DNA from: Fimbriimonadaceae bacterium | Lineage (GTDB): Bacteria > Armatimonadota > UBA10988 | Reading direction: 5' to 3' | Length of the DNA: 64,000 nucleotides | NCBI GenBank assembly: GCA_020850355.1 | Contig: JADZEX010000020.1 | Coordinates: 124,001-188,000 of the forward strand | In this document: positions 33,864 through 42,614 of the stretch, piece after piece | How positions within the stretch are numbered: position 1 is the stretch's first letter | How the letters are laid out: each line of letters begins with the position of its first letter | Program-made: the position numbers and the translations under genes | The notes under the pieces: model-generated | Told to the model about the DNA's origin: nothing | What the model saw: the letters and a program-made list of their open reading frames with translations, nothing else | The model's database searches: none

Positions 33864-34808
33864 TCAGCTCAGGGTGATCACGCCCTTGAGGTACCCATCC
33901 TCCGCGCGCATCGCCACGCGATAGGCCGAGTCGACCTGTTCCAGGGGCCAGCGGTGGGTGATCGCGTCGTCCAACCCCCAGACTCCCCGCGCCGCGAACT
34001 CGAGCCCCAGTTGCAGCTCGCGCCGGCTGTCGGGCGCATACTTCGGGTGTGGATTGCGTAGCACCACACCGTTCGCCAGCAGCCCCAGGTTCTGCAGCGT
34101 CAGCGGCTGGTTGAGCCACGAGATCACGTTGACCACCGGGCGGAAGCCGCCTGTCAACTGCAACGCCAGATCGAGCCCGGCCCCGACCCCGGTCGCTTCG
34201 CCGACGACCTGGCAGAGCGCCCCGGCGGTGATCTCACGGACCGCCGCGACGACGTCGCCGCGGGCGTCGACCGTGTGCGTCGCGCCATGCCGCTGGGCGA
34301 ACGCCAGCCGCTCGGGACGCAGGTCGATCGCGATCAGGCAACGGGCGGTGGCGCGCACCAACTGCGCCGAGAGGACGCCCATGAAGCCGCAGCCGACCAG
34401 CGCCAGGTGGTCGCCCACCTCGTGCTGCCAGCCCCGGGCGCAGGTCACCAGGCAGGCCAGCACCTCGCCCAGCGCGTGCTCGGTGGGCAGGTCCGGCGGC
34501 ACCAGCACCACCTGCGCCGGGTCGGCCAGCGCGTAGGTTGCACAGCCGGGGCCCCAGTAGCCGCTGATCCGCTGGCCGACTTGCCAGTCGCCGGTTACTT
34601 CGCGGCCGACTTCGACGATCTCGCCGACCGGCTCATGGCCCAGGCCGATGTTGCGGTCGCCCGGGTCCTGGACCCAGTTGAACTTCTCACTGTGGCAGAT
34701 GCCACTGGCCAGGTTGCGGACCAGCAGGCGATCGGGGCGCGGTTCCAGGGCGACCTCTTCGAGCGCGATGCGCTCGGCGGCCACCAGCCGCGCACGGGTG
34801 ATCTTCAT
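33864..34808 (-). CDS. Medium-chain zinc-type alcohol dehydrogenase/threonine-dehydrogenase-like protein
   Basis: 314 residues. The catalytic zinc ligand Cys38 sits in ASGICHSE, and GHEPVGEI (57-64) carries the His-Glu pair. The Rossmann dinucleotide loop is VGCGFMG (138-144). The four-cysteine structural zinc loop typical of longer family members is missing, so it belongs to a short MDR class. It probably oxidises a sugar alcohol or secondary alcohol with NAD(P); the substrate is unknown. It is separated from the upstream gene by only 7 bases and may be cotranscribed with the GH-like lipoprotein. Confidence 0.85.
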   Translation of the reverse strand: MKITRARLVAAERIALEEVALEPRPDRLLVRNLASGICHSEKFNWVQDPGDRNIGLGHEPVGEIVEVGREVTGDWQVGQRISGYWGPGCATYALADPAQVVLVPPDLPTEHALGEVLACLVTCARGWQHEVGDHLALVGCGFMGVLSAQLVRATARCLIAIDLRPERLAFAQRHGATHTVDARGDVVAAVREITAGALCQVVGEATGVGAGLDLALQLTGGFRPVVNVISWLNQPLTLQNLGLLANGVVLRNPHPKYAPDSRRELQLGLEFAARGVWGLDDAITHRWPLEQVDSAYRVAMRAEDGYLKGVITLS

Positions 34809-34815
34809 GGTTTTC

Positions 34816-36420
34816 TCACGGCGCGCCGACGGTCTGGCCGCGGCGCTTCGCCCAGTCCATCACCGCGCCGAACTTCGGGGCTTCGGCCGGGTTGTCGTCC
34901 CACTGCTCCAGGATGCCCCAACTACCCCACTTGCTCCAGCGCGAGGTGCTCGCGAAGTAGCAGAACAGGTCGCCGCCGGCACGCTCCCAGGCGTCGAAGT
35001 AGGCCCGGTAGATGGTCGCCATCCGCGGGTGCCGGTTGGCCTGCTGCAGCAACTTGGTGAGCGCGTCATTGTTCTCACCGCCCTGCACCCCGACGAAGTG
35101 CTGGCCACCCTCGTAGGCGACCAGCTTCAGCCCAAACTTGGCCGCCACCTGCTGCTGCGCGGCCATCCACTTGACGCATTCCGGCAGGCTGACCCGCTCG
35201 ACATGGTCCAGCAGTTGCTCGACCGTCCAGCCAGCCACCGTCGCGGCGTTCGGCTCGCGGCCGGTGGCCGGCAGGTTGAGCGAGATGTAGGGCGCCACAG
35301 CCAGCGCGTCGGCGGTCTGCCAGGCGTTCTGGAACTCGACGATCCGCTCGGAGACGTAGGCGTTGGCGGCCTGCGTCGGCAGCACCCGGACCAGCCGCGT
35401 GGCGCCGCCGAAGACTTCCTCCCAGATCCGGTGAATCTGCGCCGAGCGGTAGCCGGTGTACTTCCACCCTGCCTCCCAGGGCTGCTGCGCGAAGTGGCGC
35501 GCCTGACCCTCCCGGCCGGCGTAGCGGCTCTGTTCAAACATCCCGTTCCAGGTCTCGTTCGACCACTCCACATAGACCTTCAGGGTGGGCTTGAGCTGCG
35601 CCTTGACCTGCGCCGCGAACTGCCGGACATAGTCGTCGTCGGCGAGGTGTGGCAGACAGAACCAGGGCGCTGCGTCGAGCCGGTTGGCGAGCTCGAGCAT
35701 CACCTCCAGCGGCGCGCCATGGCGGGCCCAGGTGGCGTCGTCCATCTGCGGCCGCTCGGCCCACGACTTGATCGGTGAGCCGTTAGTCTCCATCCAGTCC
35801 ATGAACCGCAGACAGGCCACCCCGCGCCACATCTTCAGGAACTCCGGCCGGAACGGCTCGTTGCGCCAGGTCTCCAGGTAGCCTGGCAGGATCACCTTGA
35901 TGTGGCGCACCGGATTGGCGGGGTCGGTCTGCCGGATCGCCAGAAACACGGTGCCCTTGCCGCGGGAGGTGTGGAAGACGATCCGGCCCGGCTCGTTGGA
36001 GACGACGCGGTCGATGTTGTTGAAGGTGATCTGCCCGCTGCCCTCGTAGAGGCAGGTGTAGTCGCCCTCGGGGGTGTGCCCCGCGGAGTCGGTCAGCATC
36101 AGGGTCTCGGCGAAGCAGCCGGCCTCCAACCGGGCCGGGTAGCCCTGGGGGGTCAACTCCAGTTTCGGTCCCTGCCCCCAGCCGGCGCCCTGCCGCTGGC
36201 TGATCCACTCCCGCGAGGTGCGGAAAGCGTCGACAAAGGGTCGCTCGCTATTCCAGTCGGGCAGCCCGCTGAGGTTGATCCCCACCTTGGCGTCGGCCGC
36301 GGGCGCTGTTCGCGGGGCTGGCGCGGCCTGCACCGCCTGGGGTGCCGGCGCTGCGCGGCACGCTACCAGAAGCCCCAAGTGCAGCCCCACCACCGCCCAG
36401 CCGCGCGCGTGCAGTCGCAT
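34816..36420 (-). CDS. Lipoprotein with a GH5/cellulase-like catalytic region
   Basis: 534 residues. A signal sequence ends in a lipobox LVAC (18-21), then an Ala/Pro-rich linker leads into a barrel-like domain. Two acidic positions fit a retaining GH pair: Glu289 in YVEWSNETWNG and Glu437 in AYEGGQHF. The SNE motif is typical of GH5-type and related clan-A glycosidases. Identification as cellulase, mannanase or an uncharacterised family is not possible by eye. Being lipidated, it would sit on a membrane facing the periplasm or outside. An inverted repeat lies inside its promoter, suggesting a repressor. Confidence 0.7.
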   Translation of the reverse strand: MRLHARGWAVVGLHLGLLVACRAAPAPQAVQAAPAPRTAPAADAKVGINLSGLPDWNSERPFVDAFRTSREWISQRQGAGWGQGPKLELTPQGYPARLEAGCFAETLMLTDSAGHTPEGDYTCLYEGSGQITFNNIDRVVSNEPGRIVFHTSRGKGTVFLAIRQTDPANPVRHIKVILPGYLETWRNEPFRPEFLKMWRGVACLRFMDWMETNGSPIKSWAERPQMDDATWARHGAPLEVMLELANRLDAAPWFCLPHLADDDYVRQFAAQVKAQLKPTLKVYVEWSNETWNGMFEQSRYAGREGQARHFAQQPWEAGWKYTGYRSAQIHRIWEEVFGGATRLVRVLPTQAANAYVSERIVEFQNAWQTADALAVAPYISLNLPATGREPNAATVAGWTVEQLLDHVERVSLPECVKWMAAQQQVAAKFGLKLVAYEGGQHFVGVQGGENNDALTKLLQQANRHPRMATIYRAYFDAWERAGGDLFCYFASTSRWSKWGSWGILEQWDDNPAEAPKFGAVMDWAKRRGQTVGAP

Positions 36421-36437
36421 CCTCGTCTCCCGCCGCC

Positions 36438-36467
36438 AGTATGCGCCACCGCGCGGGTGGCCGGCAA
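36438..36467 (-). promoter_or_regulatory. Promoter of the GH-like lipoprotein gene
   Basis: On the minus strand, TTGCCG (36467-36462) and CATACT (36443-36438) are separated by 18 bases. The expected start is near 36431. GGGAG sits close to the ATG at 36420. Confidence 0.5.
36445..36461. repeat. Inverted repeat within the lipoprotein promoter (operator candidate)
   Basis: GCCACC (36445-36450) and GGTGGC (36456-36461) form perfect 6-base arms around a 5-base centre. They lie exactly between the -35 and -10, where repressors commonly bind. In a GC-rich genome chance is possible. Confidence 0.4.
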
Positions 36468-36474
36468 GGAGCAG

Positions 36475-36509
36475 CCCGCCGGCCAGCTCGCCGGGAGCCG
36501 GCCGGCGGG
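36475..36509 (-). terminator. Hairpin downstream of the tryptophanase-family gene
   Basis: CCCGCCGGCC (36475-36484) and GGCCGGCGGG (36500-36509) are perfect 10-base arms around a 15-base loop, just past the stop at 36532 on the minus strand. Only a short pyrimidine-rich CTGCTCCTTG follows instead of a T run, so termination may need help. Confidence 0.45.
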
Positions 36510-36531
36510 TCGGCGGACGCCTGGCCGGGCC

Positions 36532-37977
36532 TCAGCAGGCCGGGCCGAAGTCGGCCTCGAAGGCCGCCGCCAGCTTGGCGCCCCAGCCGCCGAGGGCTTC
36601 CATCTTGCCGGTGAAGAAGCGCAGCACCGGCGGCTCGTGGTAGAACTTCAGCCCACCGACCAGCTCCTGGTGCGCGTGCAGCCAGGCCAGCCGGTCGACC
36701 ACGTACTCCATGTGGGCCATCGAGTAGACCCGCCGCGGCACCGCGAAGCGGCACAACTCCAGGTCGCTCGGCACGTCGTTGCCGGCGGCGTCGCGGTCCA
36801 TCGAAACGGTGCCACGCTCCATCGGTCGCACGCCCGAGGCGATGTAGATGGCCGCCGCCAGCGCCCCGGCGGGGTACTCGGTCTGCGGGATGTGCGGCAA
36901 GAAGCGCATCGCGTCGACATGGCCGGCCAGACCGCCGGCCGGGGTCACCGCCGGCACGCCGCGGTCGATCATCCGCTGCACGAAGAACTGAATCAGGTCG
37001 GCCGAGCTGCTGGCGACTTCGTAGTCGCACATCTCGCGCAGGCCGACGGCCATCGCTTCGACTTCCTTCGAGCTCATCCCGCCGTAGGTCAGGAAGCCTT
37101 CGTAGACCGGCAGCCAAGCCTTCAGTTGCTCGTAGTAAGCGTCGTTGCTGGTGGCGATTAGCCCGCCGCGGACGCAGGTGCTCTTGCGGCCGGAGAGGTA
37201 GATCAGGTCGGCCTGGTCCATCATCTCGCGGATGATCGCGGCGATGCTGACGTCGGCGTAGGCCGCCTCGCGGCTCTTGATGAAGTAGGCGTTTTCGCTG
37301 ATCAGCGAGCAGTCGATCACCAACGGGATGCCGTGCTTGGCGCAGATCGCCCGGGCAGCCTTCAGGTTGGCCATCGCGAAGGGCTGCCCGCCGATCAGGT
37401 TGGTGGTCGCCTCCATCCGCACGAACGGCACTTTCGCGGCGCCTTCGGTGTCGATCACCCGCTGCAGCCAGTCGAGGTCGATGTTGCCCTTGAACTGCTC
37501 GCTGCTCTCGGTCTGCAGCGCCTGCGGTGAATGCGCCTCGACGACCTTCGCGCCAGCGATCTCGAAGTGCGCCTTGGTGGTCGTGAAGTGGTAGTTCATG
37601 ACCACGGTGTCGCCGGGCTTGCAGAAGATCTTGGCGAGCAGGTGCTCGGCGGCGCGGCCCTGGTGGACCGGCACGGCGTACTTGTAGCCGAGCACTTCCT
37701 GCACCGCGGCTTCCAGCTTGTAGAAGCTCTCACCACCGGCGTAGGCATCGTCCGAGACCATCATCGCGGCGAGCTGGTTGTCGCTCATCGCGTTGGTGCC
37801 GCTGTCGGTCAGCATGTCGAGGAAGACGTCACGTGTGCGCAACAAGAACGTATTGTAGCCGGCCGCCTCGATCGCGGCGAGGCGTTGCGCCACGGGCGGC
37901 AGGGCGGTCGCCTGGACGATCCGCACCTTGTGCATCTCAATCGGGATCAGCGAACCGGTTGACAGACGGATGTTCAC
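36532..37977 (-). CDS. tnaA: Tryptophanase/tyrosine phenol-lyase family enzyme
   Basis: 481 residues of the beta-eliminating PLP lyase family. Seen: LTDSGTNAMSDNQLAAMM (56-73), VHQGRAAEHL (104-113), the cofactor Asp222 in LVIDCS and the Schiff-base Lys265 in LSGRKSTCVRGG. In E. coli tryptophanase the lysine is followed by Asp; here Ser266 takes that place. The family splits tryptophan to indole, or tyrosine to phenol, with pyruvate and ammonia. I cannot separate the two by eye, so the symbol is tentative. The start at 37977 lies after GGGAGG; a second Met occurs at residue 15. A palindrome 36 bases upstream may be an operator. The neighbouring E1-beta gene uses 2-oxoacids, a possible metabolic link. 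Confidence 0.78.
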   Translation of the reverse strand: MNIRLSTGSLIPIEMHKVRIVQATALPPVAQRLAAIEAAGYNTFLLRTRDVFLDMLTDSGTNAMSDNQLAAMMVSDDAYAGGESFYKLEAAVQEVLGYKYAVPVHQGRAAEHLLAKIFCKPGDTVVMNYHFTTTKAHFEIAGAKVVEAHSPQALQTESSEQFKGNIDLDWLQRVIDTEGAAKVPFVRMEATTNLIGGQPFAMANLKAARAICAKHGIPLVIDCSLISENAYFIKSREAAYADVSIAAIIREMMDQADLIYLSGRKSTCVRGGLIATSNDAYYEQLKAWLPVYEGFLTYGGMSSKEVEAMAVGLREMCDYEVASSSADLIQFFVQRMIDRGVPAVTPAGGLAGHVDAMRFLPHIPQTEYPAGALAAAIYIASGVRPMERGTVSMDRDAAGNDVPSDLELCRFAVPRRVYSMAHMEYVVDRLAWLHAHQELVGGLKFYHEPPVLRFFTGKMEALGGWGAKLAAAFEADFGPAC

Positions 37978-38012
37978 GAAGGCCTCCCTACAACATTGCT
38001 GAGCGAACCAGG

Positions 38013-38034
38013 AAGGTCTTGTTACAACGACCTT
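38013..38034. promoter_or_regulatory. Near-perfect palindrome upstream of the tryptophanase-family gene (operator candidate)
   Basis: Arms AAGGTC and GACCTT enclose TTGT-T-ACAA with one extra C, giving up to ten paired bases. It sits in the 69-base gap between the E1-beta stop (38047) and the start at 37977. It has no T run on either side, so a regulator site is likelier than a terminator. Confidence 0.5.
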
Positions 38035-38046
38035 GCCGGCGGGCGG

Positions 38047-39027
38047 CTAGGCGTTGGCGAGCCGGTAGGCCGCGCTGGCGATGCGGCTGCGCTCGGGCAG
38101 CACGACCTGCTCCAGGGCGCCGGCGCAGGGGATCGGCGCGTCCAGGCCGCAGACCCGCTGCAATGGCGCGTCGAGGTACTCGAAGGCGGTCTCGAAGATC
38201 CGGAACCCGATCTCGGCGGCGACCCCACAGGTGGTCGGGCCTTCCTCGACGATCATCGCGCGCCCGGTCGCGGCGACCGCGGCGGCGATGCTCTCGACGT
38301 CGAGCGGCACCAGGGTGCGCAGGTCGAGGACCTGGGCCTCGATGCCGTGCTGCGCCGCCAGCGCGTCGGCGGCGATCACGGCCTCGCCGACCATTCGCGA
38401 CCAGGCGATGATGGTCAGGTCGCTCCCGGCGCGAGCTTCGCGGGCCTGGCCGAAGGGCACGGCGCAGTCGCCGGCGGGCACCTCGCCCTGCTCCTGATAG
38501 AGCAGCTTTCCCTCGACGAAGAGCACCGGATTGTCGTCTCGCATGGCGGTCAGCAGCAGCCCCTTGGCGTCGGCGGGGGTCGCGGGGCAGGCGATCTTGA
38601 GGCCGGGCGAGTGCATCAACCAGGCTTCCAGCGACTGGCTGTGAGTCGGGCCGTAGCCGCGTCCGCCGCCGGCCGGGGTGCGCACCACCAGCGGCACGGG
38701 GCGTTGCTGGCCGTACATGTAGAAGAACTTCGCGGCGTGGTTGACGAGCTGGTCCATCGCCAGGGCGATGAAGTCCATGAACATGATCTCGACGACCGGC
38801 CGCAAGCCCATCAGGGCGGCCCCGGTGCCGAGGCCGACGAGGGTGTTCTCGCTGATCGGCGTGTCGCGGACTCGGCGCGGTCCGTAGCGCTCCAAGAGGC
38901 CGCTGGTGACCTTGAAGGCGCCGCCGTAGGCCGCGATGTCCTCACCGATCAGCAGGACCCGCTCGTCGCGGTCCATCTCGTGAATCAGCGCCTCGCGGAG
39001 GGCGTGCGAGTAGTACATCTGCGGCAT
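38047..39027 (-). CDS. pdhB: 2-oxoacid dehydrogenase E1 component, beta subunit
   Basis: 326 residues, full length, with the two-domain beta-subunit layout. The N-terminal ThDP pyrimidine domain contains LLIGEDIAAYGGAFKVT (Glu29 is the cofactor-activating glutamate), AGGGRGYGPTHSQSLEAWL follows, and the transketolase C-terminal domain carries VLDLRTLVPLD. It pairs with an alpha subunit to decarboxylate pyruvate, acetoin or branched-chain 2-oxoacids. The alpha gene is about 20 kb away at 59489 instead of adjacent, and no E2 or E3 gene is seen. The exact substrate is not decided. The gene is divergent from nuoA; a TACACT lies upstream but without a matching -35. Confidence 0.88.
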   Translation of the reverse strand: MPQMYYSHALREALIHEMDRDERVLLIGEDIAAYGGAFKVTSGLLERYGPRRVRDTPISENTLVGLGTGAALMGLRPVVEIMFMDFIALAMDQLVNHAAKFFYMYGQQRPVPLVVRTPAGGGRGYGPTHSQSLEAWLMHSPGLKIACPATPADAKGLLLTAMRDDNPVLFVEGKLLYQEQGEVPAGDCAVPFGQAREARAGSDLTIIAWSRMVGEAVIAADALAAQHGIEAQVLDLRTLVPLDVESIAAAVAATGRAMIVEEGPTTCGVAAEIGFRIFETAFEYLDAPLQRVCGLDAPIPCAGALEQVVLPERSRIASAAYRLANA

Positions 39028-39115
39028 CGCCGGGGGCCTCTCTGACGGTCAGGGTGCCAACAGTGTAGGGACGCCGTCAAGGGCGCCGTGTTCCCGGCCA
39101 GCTTCGCGGTGCTGG

Positions 39116-39144
39116 TTGTCGGTTGGTGCGCCGGCGGTCATACT
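39116..39144 (+). promoter_or_regulatory. Candidate promoter of the nuo operon
   Basis: TTGTCG (39116-39121), a 17-base spacer and CATACT (39139-39144) lie in the 174-base gap between E1-beta and nuoA. The start near 39151 gives a leader of about 50 bases before the ATG at 39202. No other pair as good was found there. Confidence 0.45.
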
Positions 39145-39201
39145 GGGCTGCGACGGCGGACGGGTGGCCGGCGGGTGGCCGAGCCGGCGTCGGAGCGGTG
39201 C

Positions 39202-39573
39202 ATGCACGGCAGTTACGTCAGTGTCGGGGTCTTCTTCCTGCTCGGCATCGCCTTCGTGGCTGGCACCTTCGCGGCGAGCTGGCTGCTGCGGCCGCACCAC
39301 CCGCATCGTGAGAAGCTGGCCACCTACGAGTGTGGCGAGAAGCCCCGCGGCGGGGCCTGGGTGCAGTTCCGGATTGTCTTCTACTGCCTGGCGCTGTCGT
39401 TTGTGGTGTTCGATGTTGAGGTGGTCTACCTGATCCCGTGGGCCGTAGGGCTGCGCGAAATGGACGCGGCGGGCGGCGGCTGGTACGCCATCGGGGCGAT
39501 GGCCCTGTTCCTCTTCATCCTCCTCCTGGGCTGGCTCTGGGAGCTCAAGCGCAAGGCCTACGATTGGGAATGA
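39202..39573 (+). CDS. nuoA: NADH-quinone oxidoreductase subunit A
   Basis: 123 residues with three membrane helices (about 7-29, 62-82 and 91-112). The conserved YECGEKPRGGAWVQFRIVFY segment lies between helices 1 and 2, and FVVFDVEVVYL marks helix 2. NuoA lines the quinone tunnel near NuoH and NuoD. The ATG follows CGGAG by 6 bases. It is the first gene of the nuo run, and its stop overlaps the nuoCD start (ATGA). In most bacteria nuoB lies next; here it is absent. Confidence 0.93.
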   Translation: MHGSYVSVGVFFLLGIAFVAGTFAASWLLRPHHPHREKLATYECGEKPRGGAWVQFRIVFYCLALSFVVFDVEVVYLIPWAVGLREMDAAGGGWYAIGAMALFLFILLLGWLWELKRKAYDWE

Positions 39574-41276
39574 GCATGACTGAGCAAGCCGTGGCGACCC
39601 CTCTCGATGAGCTCTTGGCGCGCTGCCGGGCGGCCTGTGGCGAGCTGCTCGGGGAGCCCGTGCAGCGGGCTGCGATCAGCGAGTGCAGCGTCGCGGCCAG
39701 CGACCTGCGGCGCGTCGCGCAGTGGCTGCGCGACGAGGCCGGATACAACTATCTGGCGCTGATCGGCGGAATCGACCGGCTGGCGCAGCTCGAGGTGGTC
39801 TACCTGCTGGACCGGCTGCCCGCCCCGACGCCGACCGGCCGCCTGGCGCTGCGGGTGGCGGTCCCCCGCGAGGCCGCCGTGGTGCCGACGGTCAGCGACC
39901 TCTGGCCGGCCGCCGACTGGCACGAGCGAGAGTGCTGGGACCTGCTCGGCGTGCGCTTCGAGGGGCATCCCGACCTGCGGCGGATCCTGCTGCCGGAGTA
40001 CTGGCAGGGCTTCCCGCTGCGCAAGGACTACGTCTACGACAGCAACACGATGGTCGACGAGATCCTCGAGCGGGAGCTGACCCCCGAGGAGGACCACAGC
40101 GCTGGCGCGGGCGACTTGCCGGCGATCTTCACCGAGGGCCACCGTCGCGACCACGATGGGCTGGTGACCGAGGACATCGCCATCAACATGGGGCCGCAGC
40201 ACCCCTCGACCCACGGTGTGCTGCGACTGCGGCTGAGCCTCGATGGCGAGTACGTCCGCAACGTCGATCCCGACCTGGGGTTTCTGCACCGCTCCTTCGA
40301 GAAGCTCGCCGAGCTGAAGACCTACGTCAACGGCATTCCGTTGACCGACCGCTGGGACTACCTCGACGCGATGGGCAACAACCTGATCCACTGCCTCGTG
40401 ACCGAGCAGTTGATGGGTCTGGAGCTGCCCGAGCGGGCGCACTGGATTCGGATGCTGGTGCTGGAGCTGAACCGCCTGGCCAGCCACCTGGTGTTCGTCG
40501 GCACCTACGGCCTGGACGTCGGCGCGGCGACGCCGTTCCTGCACTGCTTCCGCGACCGCGAGATGATCCTCGACATGTTCGAGCTGCTCTGCGGCGCGCG
40601 GCTGACCTACAACTACATCCGGATCGGCGGCGTCTCGGCCGACCTGCCGCGGAACTTCCTGGCCGACCGCGTGGAGTCGTTCCTGGACTACTTCCCGGCG
40701 CGGCTGACCGAGGTGGACAACCTCCTGACCGGCAACGAGGTCTTCCGCCAGCGGACCATCGGGGTGGGCGTCTGGAGCGCCGCGGACTGCATCGGGTACG
40801 GTCTCACCGGACCGCTGCTGCGGGCCTCCGGCGTGCGGCGCGACGTGCGGAAGGCCTATCCCTACGCGCGCTACGACCAGCTCACCTTCGAGGTGCCGGT
40901 CGGCGAGCGCGGCGACTGCATGGACCGCTATCTGGTGCGAGTCGCCGAGATGCACCAGAGCATCAGCCTGCTGCGGCAGATCTGCGCCTGGTTCCGCGAA
41001 CACGACGCCGCCACGCGCGGCGACTTCCAGGGGCGGCTGCCGAAGAGCATCAAGCCGCCGGCCAGCGAGACCTACACCGCCATCGAAACGCCGCGCGGCG
41101 AACTCGGCATCTGGATGGTCAGCGACGGCAGCGAGCAGCCCTACCGCTGCAAGATCCGGCGGCCGTCGTTCTGCAACTTGAGTTTGTTCCCGAAGGTCGG
41201 CTCGGACCAGAAGGTGGCCGACCTGATCGCCATTCTGGGCACCACCGACATCGTCATGGGCGAGGTCGACGGCTGA
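39570..41276 (+). CDS. nuoCD: Fused NADH-quinone oxidoreductase subunits C and D
   Basis: 568 residues. Residues 1 to about 190 are NuoC (WHERECWDLLGVRFEGHPDL), and from about 200 on it is NuoD, with MGPQHPSTHGVLRL near the junction, ERAHWIRMLVLELNRLASHL, TEVDNLLTGNEVFRQRT and the C-terminal ADLIAILGTTDIVMGEVDG. The fusion is known from E. coli and others. It forms part of the peripheral arm beside the quinone site. The start may be 39570 (ATGA overlap with nuoA, giving MSMTEQ) or the ATG at 39576. A 43-base gap then precedes nuoH. Confidence 0.94.
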   Translation: MSMTEQAVATPLDELLARCRAACGELLGEPVQRAAISECSVAASDLRRVAQWLRDEAGYNYLALIGGIDRLAQLEVVYLLDRLPAPTPTGRLALRVAVPREAAVVPTVSDLWPAADWHERECWDLLGVRFEGHPDLRRILLPEYWQGFPLRKDYVYDSNTMVDEILERELTPEEDHSAGAGDLPAIFTEGHRRDHDGLVTEDIAINMGPQHPSTHGVLRLRLSLDGEYVRNVDPDLGFLHRSFEKLAELKTYVNGIPLTDRWDYLDAMGNNLIHCLVTEQLMGLELPERAHWIRMLVLELNRLASHLVFVGTYGLDVGAATPFLHCFRDREMILDMFELLCGARLTYNYIRIGGVSADLPRNFLADRVESFLDYFPARLTEVDNLLTGNEVFRQRTIGVGVWSAADCIGYGLTGPLLRASGVRRDVRKAYPYARYDQLTFEVPVGERGDCMDRYLVRVAEMHQSISLLRQICAWFREHDAATRGDFQGRLPKSIKPPASETYTAIETPRGELGIWMVSDGSEQPYRCKIRRPSFCNLSLFPKVGSDQKVADLIAILGTTDIVMGEVDG

Positions 41277-41319
41277 CGACGGGATCGGGCGGGGTAGCCC
41301 GCTCAGCGAGGCGGAGCCG

Positions 41320-42603
41320 ATGGCTAAGGGTGGCACACAGACCGCACGGGCCGAGCGCGATTGGACGCTGGTCGTCGTCTGGATCGGCATCGCCGCGGTG
41401 GTGCTGCTGGTGGTGGGCGTGGTGTTGGGCCGGCTCTCGGGCGCGGTGCCGCATCTGCAGGCCTGGTGGCAGGCCGGACCGAGCCTGACCGGCCTGGTCG
41501 AGCACCTGCTGGTCAACTGGGTTGGCGCCTGGAACTGGCCGGCCAGTCTGGCCTGGCTGCGGCCGCACGCTGGCTGGGTCGCGCCGGTCACCGCGGTGCT
41601 AGCCTGGGTCGTGCTGATCTTCTTGTTCATGCTGCCGATGGTGACCTATCAGATCTACGCCCTGCGCAAGGTCGTCGGCTTCATGCAGGCGCGGGTCGGG
41701 CCGACCCAGGTCGGGCCCTGGGGCCTGCTGCAGACCCCGGCCGACGTGCTCAAGCTGCTCACCAAAGAGGATGTGATCCCGCGTCACGCCGACCGCATCG
41801 TCTTCACCATCGCCCCGTTCCTGGTGTTGGTGCCGGCCTCGATGGCCTACCTGGTGATCCCCTTCGGCAACCAGCAGGTGGTCGATGGGAAGGTGGTCTA
41901 CAGCCTGATCGGCGGTGACCTCAACGTCGGGCTGCTGTACCTCTCAGCGATCAGCTCGGTCGCCGTGATTGGCATCATTGCCGCCGGCTGGGCGTCCAAC
42001 AACAAGTACTCGCTGCTCGGCGGGATGCGTTCGGCGGCGCAGTTGATCACCTACGAGATCCCGCTCACCCTGGCGGTCGTGCCGTCGATTCTGTGGGTCG
42101 GGTCGCTGAACCTCAACACCATCGCGCAGTATCAGGACCACCTCGGCAACTGGCTGGTCTGGCCCTGCTTCCCTGGGCTGATCCTGTTCGCCATCTCGGC
42201 GCTCAGCGAGCTGGGCCACGTGCCCTTCGACCTGCCCGAGGCGGAGTCCGAGCTGGTCTCGGGGTACAACGTCGAGTACTCCGGCATGAAGTTCGCGATG
42301 TTCTTCCTGGCCGAGTTCTCGAACGCCTTCATCCTCTCGGCACTCGGCGTGACGCTGTTCCTGGGCGGCTGGCAATCACCGTTCCCCGAGAGCGTGCCGC
42401 TGCTGGGCTGGGACCACGGCATCTTCGCGGTCGGCTGGTTCTTCTTGAAGACGCTGAGCTGCGTGTTCTTCCTGTTCTGGCTGCGGGCCACCCTGCCGCG
42501 GCTGCGGATCGACCAGTTGATGAGCCTCGGCTGGAAGATCCTGATCCCGGTGGGTCTGCTGAATGTGCTCCTGGTGGCGGTCTTGCGGGTCGTGCTGGGC
42601 TAA
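41320..42603 (+). CDS. nuoH: NADH-quinone oxidoreductase subunit H
   Basis: 427 residues, somewhat longer than the typical 320-350 owing to an N-terminal extension of about 80 residues that carries an extra membrane helix (about 17-38). The family core is clear: QARVGPTQVGPWGLLQTPAD, KEDVIPRHADRIVF and AESELVSGYNVEYSGMKFAM. NuoH is the membrane anchor that forms the quinone chamber together with NuoB, NuoD and NuoA. A purine-rich GGCGGAGCCG precedes the ATG. Confidence 0.93.
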   Translation: MAKGGTQTARAERDWTLVVVWIGIAAVVLLVVGVVLGRLSGAVPHLQAWWQAGPSLTGLVEHLLVNWVGAWNWPASLAWLRPHAGWVAPVTAVLAWVVLIFLFMLPMVTYQIYALRKVVGFMQARVGPTQVGPWGLLQTPADVLKLLTKEDVIPRHADRIVFTIAPFLVLVPASMAYLVIPFGNQQVVDGKVVYSLIGGDLNVGLLYLSAISSVAVIGIIAAGWASNNKYSLLGGMRSAAQLITYEIPLTLAVVPSILWVGSLNLNTIAQYQDHLGNWLVWPCFPGLILFAISALSELGHVPFDLPEAESELVSGYNVEYSGMKFAMFFLAEFSNAFILSALGVTLFLGGWQSPFPESVPLLGWDHGIFAVGWFFLKTLSCVFFLFWLRATLPRLRIDQLMSLGWKILIPVGLLNVLLVAVLRVVLG

Positions 42604-42614
42604 CGAGGTCGCGG

